DNA of 64,000 bases from Phallus indusiatus (lineage: Eukaryota > Basidiomycota > Agaricomycetes > Phallales > Phallaceae), in contig JAQFWX010000001.1 in the NCBI GenBank assembly GCA_027605045.1, forward strand, positions 992,001 through 1,056,000. The letters are read 5' to 3'. Of the stretch, positions 22,724-34,729 are shown in pieces (position 1 is the first letter of the stretch; each line of letters opens with the position of its first letter). The notes below the pieces were generated by a model. It was not told the origin of the DNA, did no database searches, and worked only from the letters and a program-made list of their open reading frames with translations. Both the position numbers and the translations under genes were made by a program.

Positions 22724-23609
22724 CTTAGTGTTGGGTACAGTTCGGTTCGAAACCGTGGAAACCGGTTTGAAACTGGTTTGATGCGGTTCAGAACCGGTTT
22801 GAGAACTGAACTCAAACCAGGATTATCCAAATTACCGAACTGGTTTGGAACCGGTCAAACCAGTTTGAAACCGGTTTCACCAGAGCAGATGTAGCTAGAT
22901 TTCGTAGAATGAAAATAGCTTCCGAACTGTATAGTTCGGAGGCAGATCATCCACACACAAACATCATTGAACTTTCCTGTGCTTCAACATTGGCCTAAAG
23001 CTTGATGTCGGCCCAATCTCGCAAGCATTTGGTCTCTACCAATCAAACCAAATGAACTGTCGAAGAAGATGAATTACGTCTGTTTTTATCACACACAATC
23101 CACAATCCAATTAATATTTTTTTCTTCACAAGTCTTGAGAAGAACAGATACAACAGATACAACGGCCCGCGAAACAAAAAAAAAGGATGCAATTACTATG
23201 GGATAGGCAGCAAGGTCCTCTATTATACTAAGACAACACCAACTGAAACCGCGCTGCCGATACCGATACGAAGCGAAATAGGCTGTCATCGGATCATTTA
23301 TCAGCTTTACAGCTTCTTAAGATGGTGTATAGACGAGAGCGGGAGCAAAAACTATCTACAGAGGAGATGGCGAAACAGAGGGAGGAAAGATTGAAGATCA
23401 TTGGGGAGGCAGACTGGGCATGTGATCTTCCTGACGAAAAACCGCTTCAATTCCCAGAATTTTTGCTTGATTTATTGGATTAATTACTGATTATACAAGT
23501 GCCTATCTTTTCAGAGAATATAAACCGGGATAACCGGTTTGAAACTGGTCTCAAACCGAACTGGTATTAAACCGAACTGAACCTAAACTGAACTGTACCC
23601 AACACTACA
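22724..23609. mobile_element. Non-autonomous hAT-like element with inverted termini
   Basis: The left end reads CTTAGTGTTGGGTACAGTTC and the right end is its inverse (GTACCCAACACTACA). Flanking 8-mers are CTCGCAGG (22,716-22,723) and GTCGCAGG (23,610-23,617), an 8-bp target duplication with one mismatch, as expected for hAT transposons. Internally both ends carry many degenerate AACCGGTTTGAAAC-type repeats in both orientations. A 53-codon ORF near 23,322-23,483 (MVYRREREQKLSTEEMAKQR) has no transposase motif. The V2 duplicate at about 27,050-27,070 lacks the element. Confidence 0.75.
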
Positions 23610-23725
23610 GTCGCAGGAATGGGCAGTTCGGATAAATTCTGTTGCACCAATTGGCACAGCACTTTTTCGTGGACGCAGTGCAATAGATTGGGTGAATATG
23701 GGGAGGAGTTGGGGCGGGGCAGCGA

Positions 23726-25096
23726 TTATTCGCTGGATGTTTCAAAACTGGTTGTGTGAAACGAGACTGAATTGCTTGACAAAGAGGAGGTCGAATTGGA
23801 GAGTGAACTCATGCGTGACTGATTGGCAGAGGACGTTCCTTGACTTCCAGTAGCCTGATTCGATAGTGGGGAATAGGGTTCTGTGGTACTCAGCACACTA
23901 CCACCGTTTCTCCCGCGAGATCTAAGCCAGAAGAGCAAAACGACTATGGACGCTACTATACCCACAACGCCTCCCACAACGCCCCCAACGATGCTTCCTA
24001 TATGCGATGAACTTTTAGCGTCATGATTCAAAGGGTTCGGAGGTGATGTTGGAGTTCGACCTGTTCCTCCAATAACGTTTGTAGGCGAGGAATTTGTAGG
24101 AGTGAAGTTTGTAGGAGGAGGGTTTGTAGGAGTGGAGCTTATAGGAGTCAAGCCTGTGGAAGAAAAAGAACCATTTGTGACGATAAGATATTCGAACGTG
24201 AACGGACTTTGTCCTGGGCTTCCAGTATATTTAGCAGAAAGGACGTGACTTCCCATCTCGAGCATTGGCGTTGTAAAGATAAGTTGGTTGTGTGATGTAG
24301 TCGAAAATGATTGAGGTATTTTGAAAGGTGTGAAAGATTGTCCATCAACCGAGAATTTCCCCGAAGAAGCATTAGTCTGCGGCTCCGAAAAAGGAATATC
24401 CCCATACCAAGCCAGTTGAGTCCCTGAACCGTCGTTTAAAACTGAAAAATACAAAAGGAATTGAAAACTCCCATACCAATAAACGTCACATTAACAAGGC
24501 TGTCGGTATTAGTCGTTCCTTGTCGGATACCTACACTTTTCCATCCCGAAATAAAATCTACCCTTGGATCGGTGTTGGCGATAAGTAAGAATGAATTCTC
24601 CAATGATATATCTGGAGTAGGTGTGTATTCAAAGAAGTCCAGATAGAATGGCGTTCCTTGTGAGGTTACGTTTACGACGAGTTCATGCGCGCCATCTGTA
24701 AGACCTGTTTGGCTGCACATTGGTTGAATGTTTTGTTGATTGCCTGATAATGAATTCGGTATGACAGTTCCATCAACAACACATGTCCAAGAAGGATCCT
24801 CGACACTGTCGGAGATATTTACGAGATTCTTTGTGCCGACCACATTTATCGACGAACCTAGTTTCAAAAACCTTGAGGAAAAACTCTCATGCAATTAGAC
24901 CCAGCTCACGATGCTGACCATGAAATGGAAATATAAAACTGCCTGTTGTGGTAGTCTCGTGTAATGTCGGGGAAAACGGTGGACCATTAATTAAGTGTAC
25001 AAGACTATTGACGGTGGATGCATGGACGATGGACCAATCGCCGACGTATGTTATACTGTTATTATCGTTTCTGACACGAACAAAATCGTGAGACAT
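23726..25096 (-). CDS. Single-pass surface protein with two ectodomain halves, copy 1 (pair V1)
   Basis: Exon 1 (ATG 25,096) reads MSHDFVRVRNDNNSITYVGD, WSIVHASTVN, then GSFIFPFHG. Exon 2 reads SSINVVGTKNLVNISDSVED, CSQTGLTDGAHELVVNVTSQ, FYLDFFEYTPTPDIS, NTDPRVDFISGW and VNVTFIG. Exon 3 continues GTQLAWYGDIPFSEPQTNA and the second half ending TFEYLIVTNGS. A Ser/Thr/Pro stalk, one transmembrane helix (IGSIVGGVVGGVVGIVASIV) and a Ser-rich cytoplasmic tail follow. The repeated G-x(n)-W-x-Y-G/HELVVNVT pattern suggests two galactose-binding-like beta sandwiches, seen in many Agaricomycete membrane proteins (inference). No cleavable signal peptide is apparent. Its C-terminus is shorter than in copy 2. 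Confidence 0.75.
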
Positions 25097-25249
25097 TCAT
25101 ATAAATCTGGGAGACAGAGGAATATGCGAAGTGTGTGTCTGAATTGGTAGGAGGAAGTGAAAGGATTTTGGATGGTATTGACTCTGGACGACTATGTAAA
25201 TATTTATGTGCTATGAAACATCCATATCAACCGAGAGCCCGCCGCGCAG

Positions 25250-25825
25250 CGATGGGTTGAGTTCGGTTCGGTTCGAAACCGGTTGGTACTTTCGGGCCCA
25301 TCGCGGTTTGGGTTCGGTTGAGCCCAACTCAGTCTGAAATCAGTTTCAAACTGATTTGGAACCAGTTTGACCGTTGTTTAAGTTTAGAAAGACGTAAGAA
25401 ATAGTTATGGAGTAAGATTGGGTAGTCCAGACTGAAAAGCCTAGATATGGTAATAAAAGGAATCGTAAGCACAAAAATTCTCAAGGTATTATGTATAACC
25501 TCTGAGACTGATTTTCATCTCAAAAACACTGAATAACTAGAAGCGCCTGGGGACGCAGATTCCCTTGCATCAGCTCTGTACTTAAATAGAGTGAGTTGGT
25601 CAACTATAACGATCACCAGCACTTACAAATACGCACAAACAACGTGCAGATGGATGCAAATTAAACGGGACGGACCGGGAAAGCCCCATCCAGCAAGGGA
25701 ACAAGGGAACCATTGGCTCTAATCAAACTGGTTCACTGTTTTGGAGGACCGCAGTCCGAGCTCCGACGGACCAAACCCAGACTGAACTCGTTTCCGCGGT
25801 TTTGAACCGAACTGTGCCTATCATT
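25250..25825. repeat. Degenerate element of GGTTCGG/AACCGG-type repeats
   Basis: The left part (25,255-25,375) has GGTTCGGTTCGAAACCGG and similar units. The right part (25,735-25,820) has inverted counterparts ending TTTTGAACCGAACTGTG. It resembles the ends of the hAT-like element at 22.7 kb but has no clear termini or target duplication. It lies between pair V1 and pair V2. Confidence 0.5.
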
Positions 25826-26348
25826 ACGTTACCAGCCGCTTGTTGGGTCGCGTATTGCTTCTGTAACCGATATAACTTTACCAGCTGCTCTGTCGCTGCA
25901 CAGGAGCCCTGTAAACGGGGTAGGAGCTAACAGGCTCTGGGTCGCGTATTCCTTCAGACCTAAGCTTGAACCTTCACCGGGTATCGCTTTACCAGCAAAA
26001 TTGTTTGCCAAGTTGCAGATTCTTCGTGTATCGTGTCTTTGTATGTTTATACATCAAGTTTGCCTCTGATTCTAGTAGACGTAATAACTGCCGCAATGGA
26101 GATCCGGGTGCATCTCAATGATGTGACCGATATTGGCTATAGATCTTCTACTGAGCTGGCAAAGCTGATGATAAATTGTTTAGCGTGTAGGATTGTTGCT
26201 CTTTTAATTCTCATTTGGGGGAAATAATCAGGAATGCTTTGGACTGTGAAAATGTGAACCCTAACGTCTGCAACTAATCAGTGACGTCTGGAAGTTTTAA
26301 AAATAGTGGGGGACGGATTCGTTTACCTTAGACTATCATTTCTCGTAG
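25826..26348. other. Sequence between pair V1 and V2, nothing recognised
   Basis: A 60-codon minus-strand ORF (25,829-26,011) and a 64-codon plus-strand ORF (26,033-26,227) are open but have no motif. CTTTACCAG/GCGTATT motifs recur within 25,845-26,000, so a small duplicated or captured fragment is possible. Confidence 0.3.
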
Positions 26349-26795
26349 TTTACAAAGGTAAATACTTTACCCTGTCCCGCGTATCATGTTAACTAGCTAA
26401 ACTCGATTAGCCCATCAACGAGCTCTCCGCACTTGGTTTCAATCTTATCCATAAAAGCCTATCCGAAGTAAACTGAGCCCCGGAGCCGGGAGAACCCTGG
26501 GAATGGTTGGAAAAGGTCGGACAACGTTGCCTGGCAGTTTACGCGTAAGATTTATTATGTCTCACTCTCCACTAAATTTACTTAATTCATTTCAAGTCTA
26601 TTATCACCAGAGTGGCTGATTTGACTGTTGATCTTCGTCACCTCAATTCAGCCAAAATTGACATACGTCTGTAAATTACCATCGCTTCGATTTTCGAATG
26701 TTTTACAACACGTACACCAGTCCTTCCTTGCAGAAATAGCCGCACCTGAAGAAAGGGACAATGAGGAGGGAGCGGCAGACTCGGAATATTAGCCG
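26349..26795 (+). pseudogene. Remnant of a DUF6533 gene (3' exons), pair V2
   Basis: The segment matches the last exons and introns of copy 1: GTAGTTTACAAA at 26,348 versus 22,113, CTCGATTAGCCCATCAACGA versus 22,168, and the tail VADLTVDLRHLNSAKID versus VADFTLDLRHLNSAKIE. Stops and indels interrupt the frame after SAKID, and an insertion separates two exons (26,455-26,550). The 5' exons are missing. It is therefore a truncated duplicate, still tail to tail with surface gene 2. Confidence 0.75.
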
Positions 26796-27016
26796 ATTAT
26801 CTGTAATATTTCCACAAATCATATCCGAGCTGACAGTGAAAGCTAAAGTTTTTCTCGCGTGTAGCGGCGATTGGGATTTTTCTGACAATAATGATAGTAC
26901 AAACGCTTCATAATCGAAATTTTATCTCATAAAACGTAGCTTAATTGTCAAATATCAGATTAGTACATCCAGAGAAGAGGATAGAAAAAAATTATAATCC
27001 ATGAACCGAGAAGCAG

Positions 27017-28488
27017 CTACGACGGTGAATATATTGGAGGTATCCCGCTGGGAGATCCCGCAGAAATGGGGAATGATAAACGAATTCCACTATCTTCATG
27101 TTGAACAGAAGTTGTGGTATTCGCCATTGCACCATTCAGCACAGCACCTTTTCGTGGACGCGAAGCAATCAATTGAGTATTGTGGGGAGGAAATGTTTCA
27201 AAATTGGTCGTATAAGATGGGACTGTATTGCTTGGCAAGGGGGCCGAATTAGAGAATAAATTCATGATCGGTTGATGAGCAGATGGAGTTCCTTGACTTC
27301 TAGTAGCCTGATTCGATAGTGGGGAATAGGGTTCTATGATGCTAAGTACACTATTTCTCCGGCGAGATCTAAGCCAGAAGAGCAAAATGATTATGAACGT
27401 TACTATACCCACAACGCCTCCCACAACGCCCCCAACGATGCTTCCTATATGCGATGAACTTGTAGCGTCATGATTCAAAGGGCTCGGAGGTGATGTTGAG
27501 TTTAGACCTGTAGGAATGGAACTTGTAGGAGTGGAGGCTGTGGAAGAAAAAGAACCGTTTGTGACGACAAGGTACTCGAAAGTGAACGGACTCTGTCCCA
27601 GGCTTCCAGTATATTTAGCGGAAAGGACGTGATTTCCCATTTCGAGCATTGGCGTTGTAAATATAAGTTGGTTGTGTGATAAAATCGAAGATGATTGTGG
27701 TATTTGGAAAGATATGAAAGATTGTCCATCAACCGAGAATTTTCCCGAAGAAGCATTAGTCTGCGGCTCCGAAAAAGGAATATCCCCATACCAAACAAGT
27801 TGAGTCCCTGAAACGTCATTTCATCAAACCGAAAAACCCAAAAGGAATTGAAAACTCCCATACCAATAAACGTCACATTGACAAGGCTGTCGGTATTAGT
27901 CGTTCCTTGTCGGAGACCTATGCCATTTTCCCATCCTGAAATAAAATCTACCCGCGGGTCGGTGTTGGCGATAAGTAAGAATGAATTCTCCAATGATATA
28001 TCTGGAGAAGGCGTGTATTCAAAGAAGTCCAGATAGAATGGCGTTCCTTGTGAGGTTACGTTTACGACGAGTTCATGGGCGCCATCTGCTGTAAGACCTG
28101 CTTGGCTGCACATGGACTGAATGTTTTGTTGATTGCCTGATAATGAATTCGGTAAGACAGTTCCATCAAGAATGCAGGTCCAAGAAGGATCCTCAACACT
28201 GTCGGAGATATTTACGAGATTCTTTGTGCCGATCACATTTATCGACGAACCTATTTTCAAAAAACCTTAGTGACATTTCTCATGCATTAAACTCAGCTCA
28301 CGATGCTGACCATGAAATGGAAATATAAAACTGCCTGTTGTGGTAGTGCTGTGTAGTGTTGGGGAAAATGGCGGGCCGTTAATTAAGTTTACAAGATTAT
28401 TGACGGTGGATGCCTGCGCAATGGACCAATCGCCGACGTATGTTATACTGTTATTATCGTTTCTGACACGAACTAAATCTTGAGACAT
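27017..28488 (-). CDS. Single-pass surface protein with two ectodomain halves, copy 2 (pair V2)
   Basis: Close paralogue of the 23.7-kb gene, same three-exon layout. Exon 1 starts MSQDLVRVRNDNNSITYVGD and ends FPFHG; exon 2 starts SSINVIGTKNLVNIS and ends VNVTFIG. Exon 3 runs from the GTQLVWYGDIPFSEP segment through TFEYLVVTNGSFSSTASTP, a stalk, the helix IGSIVGGVVGGVVGIVTFII and a longer cytoplasmic tail ending SPSGIPPIYSPS at 27,017. All joins are in phase and no stop interrupts it. The complete tail shows where the copy-1 tail was lost. Ligand and role are unknown. Confidence 0.78.
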
Positions 28489-29586
28489 TCATATAAATTT
28501 GGGAGGCGGAGGAATATGCGAAGTGTGTGTCTGAATTGGTAGGAGGGGATGAAAGAAATTTGGAAGGTATTAAGTTGCGAGGTCAATTGGGATATTCGGT
28601 CCTGATTCATGACGGCTGTGTATTTATGTACTATGAAACATCAATACCGTCCGGCCCCTTGTGGAATTCCGTATTATTCCTGCAGCGATGAAATGCCAGT
28701 TTTGATCAACCGCCAATTGCGCTTCTCTTATGCCGCTATTCCATATTGTAACTCCACTGGTCATTTCTTGGGAAAAATTCTGAGTTACTTGCACTGGAGC
28801 AATGGCCTTTGATATTATCAATCGTTAACAGGAGAAGCAACTTATACCATCTACCCGCCTAGCTCAGTTGCTTGCGGCAGCGACGGTTGCCACGTTACTG
28901 TCTGATAACGATCGCGCCAGCTATTTTATACAACAGTGAACTTTCAAATCAGGTACAACGTTCTTACTCACATCAGCATCGCTGCGGCGCGCTTCACTCA
29001 CCTCAGCCAATGGGTGCTCGATTGAGATGAGATGCATATATGCAGACAAATGGAAGATCAAGCGAAGTTCGGTGTGAATAAAAAGGAGTGCCTGTTAATA
29101 TATAATAATTGCTTTTGATTAGTGATTGTTTAGCCGCCAACATTTCAGAGGCTAATGGTGAATGTGAGCTTAAGTCCGCCTACTGTAGCGTTTGTCTGTC
29201 CCTTGCGTGGATTTGTGTTAGTACAGATCCCTCTTAATGCCCATTGTAACTACTTTACGTGCTTGCGCTTTTGGTTTTCTTATAAACCGTCAATGTTCCC
29301 ACTATTCTAACAGGTGATCAATCTCACATGATGTATGATGCATGAGCTGAATGTTTCAAATTGATGACCGGAACTGAGCTCAAATGTTTGGCAATTGGCG
29401 GCACCTGATTGTGAGATGTAACGGATATCCGTTATCGCGGGAAGATGTCATATTATGTTTGTAATGAAGGGATTTCTGGAATGAAATCAGACAATGGGAC
29501 GATATGAATGATCTTCTGATTATAAATTGAGACTTGGACCCTATTCATGTATATTTACATAACGCACTTCTTGCTGGTGAAGACGT
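28489..29586. other. Intergenic, nothing recognised
   Basis: About 1.1 kb upstream of surface gene 2 and downstream of the ligase. ORFs of about 65 codons overlap each other on both strands at 28,609-28,821 and are unsupported. Confidence 0.4.
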
Positions 29587-32068
29587 TCATAATTTGGCAC
29601 GATTCTGCAGATGTTGTTTCGCATAATCGTCTTCTAAAACTCTCCGAAGAACTTTGCCTAAACGTAAAAATTAAACTTCAAGGTACTTCAATAAAAGGAT
29701 CATTGCTTGCCGGTAGGATTTTTCGGAATCTAAGAATAGAATGAGCAACAACAGTGAGCAAAAAATAAAGCTCCTTATAATAGCAAAAAAGTACCTGATC
29801 AATAAACTGGATACCGGCTCTCAACCACTTATACCGACTGAGCCTCTCCCGTGTCCACTTTTCGATAACCTCGCGTACACGCGTCTCTCCCAGCTGTCGT
29901 CCTTTCTCACTCAAAACAATCCAGGCTCTCGGACTTTTTTCATCCTTAAACCGACTCGCACCAGCAGATCCTGAAAGTAAAACACCGACAACTGCCACAT
30001 CCTCAACTAATCCAGATGGTTCGGCGTGTATTGTGTCTTCAATTTCGGTTGGTGAGACCTGAAGCCCCGAGACTTTGAGAGTATCCTGTCGCAAGAATGT
30101 ATGTAAATACGGATAAGAGTCCAAATGGAGAGAAAATGTTTACCTTTGCGCGTTCTTTGAAGTAAAAATTACCACGAGTGTCCACGCTGAATATATCGCC
30201 CGTGCGAAGCCATCCCGTCGGTAGAAATGTTTCAGCGGTTGCTTTGGGGTCTCGCCAATATCCTTTTCAATTCAACAGTCAGTCGGGCTTAACCTTCCGC
30301 TATTAGATCTACAATCAAAGATTCACCTAGGGCGATGGTGCCGCCTTTCAGATACAGTTCCCCAGGTTCGTTCCATGTGCAATGTGTCCCGTCTGGACGG
30401 AGTATTAGTGCTTCGAGACCAGGGTATAAGATGCCTGATAACATCAATCAGGACTTGAATTATGAAGAGGAACCACTTGGGATAAGAGTATACCTGTTGA
30501 GACACTCTTCTGAGATCCGGCAGAGTCATCGGAATTTGTAGATGGTGGTCGCAGAAGTGCACCAGTGGTCTAAGGGAGAGAATTATTTAGCAAGGTAATG
30601 AAAAATTGGTACAATTCGTACCGTTTCTGAGAGTGCATATCCTGTTGTCAAGCTGAATCAGATATCATGTGAATATCAACTTGAGATCTCCTAACCTTCT
30701 GATAAAAGAGCATTCGGAAAGACGGTTTGTAAATTTTTTTCCATAGATTCTGAGAGATGCGCGGCCCCAAAGATTATTGTTGTAACGGATGATGTGTCTA
30801 TATTCTTATACTTTGGTGAAGTTAGTAAAGCGTGGATTATCGATGGCACGAAGGGAATAATGTTAATGCGATGACTACGACAGAGAGAAAAAGCGGGTAA
30901 GTACGTGTTCTGCCTCTGTTTCTAAGATATGAACGTACTTGCGGATTTGTTCAAGAGCGAGGTCCAGATCCCAACGTGGCATGATTATGAAACTGTCTCG
31001 GAATCTTGGAATGGACCTTAAAAAATAGCAAACCTTTTAGTATTTTGATGGAAAACGAGGACTGGGCTGCAACTATACCGTAGACAACTGAGATGCAAGG
31101 CATAGGTATGGTAGAAGGGCAAAAATGCTAGACTTGTAGATATTGGTTGCTCGGAGAGAGGTCGAACCTTATATATATCAATGTAAGCAATTACTCTTTC
31201 TAGCAAGAGCAAAGAACCCACTGCTTCTCCTGCCAGTTTTGCTATTGTGGCTTCAAATATGAACAATTGCTCAATGCTGTGGTGTAGGTTTTGATGAGAA
31301 ATCATTACGGCTATCAAGTGTATAAGTGAACAAAACCGCGAACAACTCCAAGAGTCACCATACCTTTCGGAGAACCAGTCGTTCCACTAGAAAAAATGAG
31401 GTAGGCAAGGGTATCAGACTGCACGGGTCGAATCGGCTCTTGAGGAATTTTTCTTGTCCGAACCAACTGGACCAAGCTTTGGAGTGATTGAAATCGTTTC
31501 ATGTTTTCTTGGTCGACATTTTTGAGGCACGAGTTGCCTTCAAATAAGATGATATTTTCATCCGGAAGTTTGAGTTCTGTGGCGGCAAGGCATAACCTCG
31601 AGAAATAATCTTTGTGAACCAGCACATGTGTTACGTCCGCCTTTTTCAGACAATAGGTTAATTCCCATTGAGTGGCGAAGGGCGACAAAGGCACAAATGG
31701 AACGGCAAGACCAATGAGAGCGTGCACAATTGTGATGTATTCCTTTAGGTGTTCTATAAATAACCATCCACAAAGATTAATATCGTTGAACAAACCATGC
31801 AATTGTCGCTCAGGATTCCGACTCGATGTTTGTGACCTTCCAGTTGTAGCCCTCCGCGATCTTTTGTCATACCTAGGGCGGTGACAGCATCGTACACGTC
31901 TCGCGCGAATTCTCGCACGGAGCGCCGTTGGTGGGTAATGACGTCGATGTGGATCGTGTAGTTCTCTGCCTCTGTTCGTCCTTCCAAAGGTCCGTCTGGA
32001 AATACAAGATGATGATAATTGGTCGCCGGGACAGCTGGAACAGGAGGAAACAGCGATTGCAGATGCAT
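29587..32068 (-). CDS. AMP-dependent acyl-CoA ligase, 4-coumarate-CoA-ligase-like, peroxisomal
   Basis: Activates a carboxylic acid as acyl-AMP and transfers it to CoA. The start is at 32,068 (MHLQSLFPPVPAVPATNYHH). Exons carry YITIVHALIGLAVPFVPLSP, the P-loop motif YLIFSSGTTGSPKGMV, the A5-type LAFLPFYHTYALHL, GELYLKGGTIALG, then GYWRDPKATAETFLPTGWLR, TGDIFSVDTRGNFYFKERAK and DTLKVSGLQVSPTEIE (A7-A8). The last exons give GIQFIDQ, IPKNPTG and KVLRRVLEDDYAKQHLQ, with the A10 lysine in PTGK. The protein ends RAKL, a PTS1 peroxisomal signal. The final intron uses a GC donor; reading through it gives a false stop after PTGKQ. Substrate uncertain: aromatic or medium-chain acid. Confidence 0.88.
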
Positions 32069-32837
32069 GGTAAACCGGTGGCGGTTGGGCGACGAGAAGG
32101 GAAGTGAGGGATGTATGGAGGCGTGTGACTCCGAGCGAATTCAATGAGAACGTGCCCTTCTTTTCGCGCTAGCACAATATATAAAGTAAAAAATCACATG
32201 CATTGTCTACGGGTTCAGGAATGTCAATTTTGAAGCGGAATGCCCGAGTACGGTCAGATGCTACTGAATGTTTCATGAAAGGTGCCTGGTGCCCAATGAA
32301 AACCCTTATAATCCAATTGTGCTATACCATATGACTTCTTATCTCACTTCCTATCTTCGTTAACGCGCTCTAGAAAGGCTGTGAAAGGTCTAGTGCTGGT
32401 GCTAGTGTTGGTATCCTGCTTACCGTGACGTGTGGAACCAGCTAAACCAAATAAATTTAAACTCTTGACGTTTGTGATTGTCAAAATCAATTCAGGTCCA
32501 TGTCTCGAACGTTTTACAAAAACACTCGATGGCAACGAAGCTGAGTAAACACATGCTCGAGTAATATAGCCGGAGAACCAGGAAGCAGTGTGAATGAAGA
32601 AAAAAAATTCGAAGACTCGCAGCAAACTCGCAGCTGCAATTCGTAAAGGCGCTTTGATTTGAAAACGCCTGAAAACGCCCAAGCGCAGTTTCGGCGCTTA
32701 TAACGGGCTAGACATTCCTTCGCGGAACCGCGATGTCAACTAAGGTGAGATCACGTACACTCGACGTATTCGGCTTCTGATTTGAAAATAGAATGACATT
32801 GAAGTATTCAATTGTCGTCTTTTGTGCATTGGTTATA
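32069..32837. other. Intergenic, ligase promoter side and left flank of the tandem array
   Basis: The minus-strand ORF at 32,344-32,682 has no recognisable domain. The segmental repeat begins abruptly at about 32,838. Confidence 0.4.
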
Positions 32838-33144
32838 TTTGGATGGCTTACAGAGCGTGCCTTTCTGGCTCTTGAAGCTTGAGCTTGAATCTTCATGCAC
32901 ACTTTCACTTATCGTAGAGTCTTTTTTTTTTCGTCTGGTCTAGTATTGATGGGATAAGGACCATCATCTCAAATGAGGATCTTAATACCGACGAGATACT
33001 CATCGATTCATCCATCAATGCATCACGCTTCCATGCAACGGCGTAGACGAGCTCAAGCCCACTGGGCTTATAACCAATAGCAACCATCCACTAAAATGGA
33101 GCTGCCTCAGAAAGCACCACGATTCTTATTAGGAAGAAAACGAA

Positions 33145-34348
33145 ATGTCTCGTAAGGTCGTCGTGAGCAACCAAGATAGTCGAATACGATATGAAGGAGA
33201 ATGGACTCCTACCAACTCATCGCTCTATTCGACACTGGTCTCCTCCGGACCATCGCCTCCTTTGGAGAGCGTTCTTCACGAAGCAACATCAAACAATAGC
33301 AGCTTTACCTTTGCATTCAACGGTAGGTCATTATCTCGTACGGATATGTAGTTGTATAATGATAGCTTTATTCCTAGGGACTTCAGTTGATGTACTCGGT
33401 CTGCTTGACAATAGTTCGCCGAGTCAAGTGGAAGTGCGATGCTCTATTGATGGTGCTTCTATTCATCTTACAACAACCCTGGAGGAAAACGATGCACCTC
33501 TATGCTCGTCTTCAATCCTTCCAAATGGTCCTCATGAGCTCGTCGTTAATGTTACCTCGACAAACACGCACTTCTTCCTGGATACCATACAATATGTGCC
33601 ATCAAACGATGCTCTGTTCGATAATGCCACAGTTATAATACCCAACACAGATCCTTCGATATCTTATAGTCCAGGTTGGTCACCGTCGAAGGGTCTCGTG
33701 GCGAACGTGACTAAAACCACCGGCGCTTTTGTCAATATATCTTTTATAGGAGATAGTATTGTCTGGTTCGGAGCTATCTTAACGTCGGAACCTCAGCATG
33801 CTGGCTCTCTAGCCCAATACTCTATGGATCACGGATCGATGTTCAATTTCACCCTCCCAAGTTCACCTCTAAATTCCTCAATTGATATTCAAAACGTTCC
33901 TTTCTTCGAGAGCGCCTTGGAACAAGGATCACATACGCTGTTTGTCCTTTATCTGGGAAACGAATCAATGACTCCTCTGACATTGAGCAATCTCGTGGTC
34001 ACAAATGGATCAGATCCAACAATTCCGTTCGGTTCAACCACATTAGCACCATTGCCTGCATTATCTTCCATTCCAATCACGCGAGACGATAATAATAGGC
34101 CAGGAAACACCGTCGGCACTGCGGTAGGAGCGGCGGTAGGAGCCACCGTAGTGTTGGGTTTAATCTTTGCTTTGTTGTTTATACACCGGCGGCGGTGGCT
34201 CAGAAGCAGGCGGGACGGGGAGAGAAGCAATGGTGGTAATGGAGTCAGGTATATCAACATAGAACCCTCTCCCATGCAGTCATCGCAGCTCGTTTCCCAG
34301 ACGGTCTCACCGTCTCCAAGAAATAGCCTTTACACTTGGCGTAGATAA
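33145..34348 (+). CDS. Single-pass surface protein, copy 3 (unit U1)
   Basis: Exon 1 (33,145-33,324) reads MSRKVVVSNQDSRIRYEGEW to FTFAFNG. A 55-nt intron follows; exon 2 reads TSVDVLGLLDNSSPSQVEVR, NGPHELVVNVTSTNTHFFLD, NTDPSISYSPGW, NISFIGDSIVWFG and continues in one frame to the end. A stalk, transmembrane helix (VGAAVGATVVLGLIFALLFI), an Arg-rich stop-transfer stretch (HRRRWLRSRRDGE) and a short tail ending LYTWRR follow. Same plan as copies 1-2 but clearly a different subfamily. Many N-x-S/T sites lie in the ectodomain. It is the only intact copy of the U-type gene in the window. Convergent with the DUF6533 gene, about 380 bp apart. Confidence 0.78.
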
Positions 34349-34729
34349 CTGTATTTATTATAAGTGAAAGGCAAATTAGATCTGATAGATGCTCTGTGTG
34401 TTAAGCATAATTTGAACAAAATCCTGGGACGTGCCAGGCCATGATACAAATGGTAACAAACCTTTGGTTCATAAAAGAGGGTGGCTTTTTCGAGAATTGT
34501 AAGTATGAACTTATGGTATATGGTTCATACGCCATTCAGATAAGCCGCTAGAACCTACTCGGAGTTGAACAGGAAATTTTCTTCAACAAAAAAATGAGAA
34601 TACATAGGCTTCCGTTACAACATCTGTCTTAAACAATCCAGCTCCCTAGAAGAAGCATATAAAAAACTACACTGAGCATATCCTTATGTTGCTATAGCCT
34701 TCCTTTATGCACCTTTAATAATCTGATCC

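Noticed and set aside
28855..28935. tRNA-like A-box (TAGCTCAGTTG) at 28,859
   Set aside because: No matching B-box (GGTTCGANNCC) or cloverleaf follows within 80 bases.
33191..34348. Uninterrupted 385-codon reading from 33,191
   Set aside because: Its first 55 codons are the exon-1 sequence in the wrong frame plus an intron. The conserved MSRKVVV exon and a good GT-AG intron support the start at 33,145.
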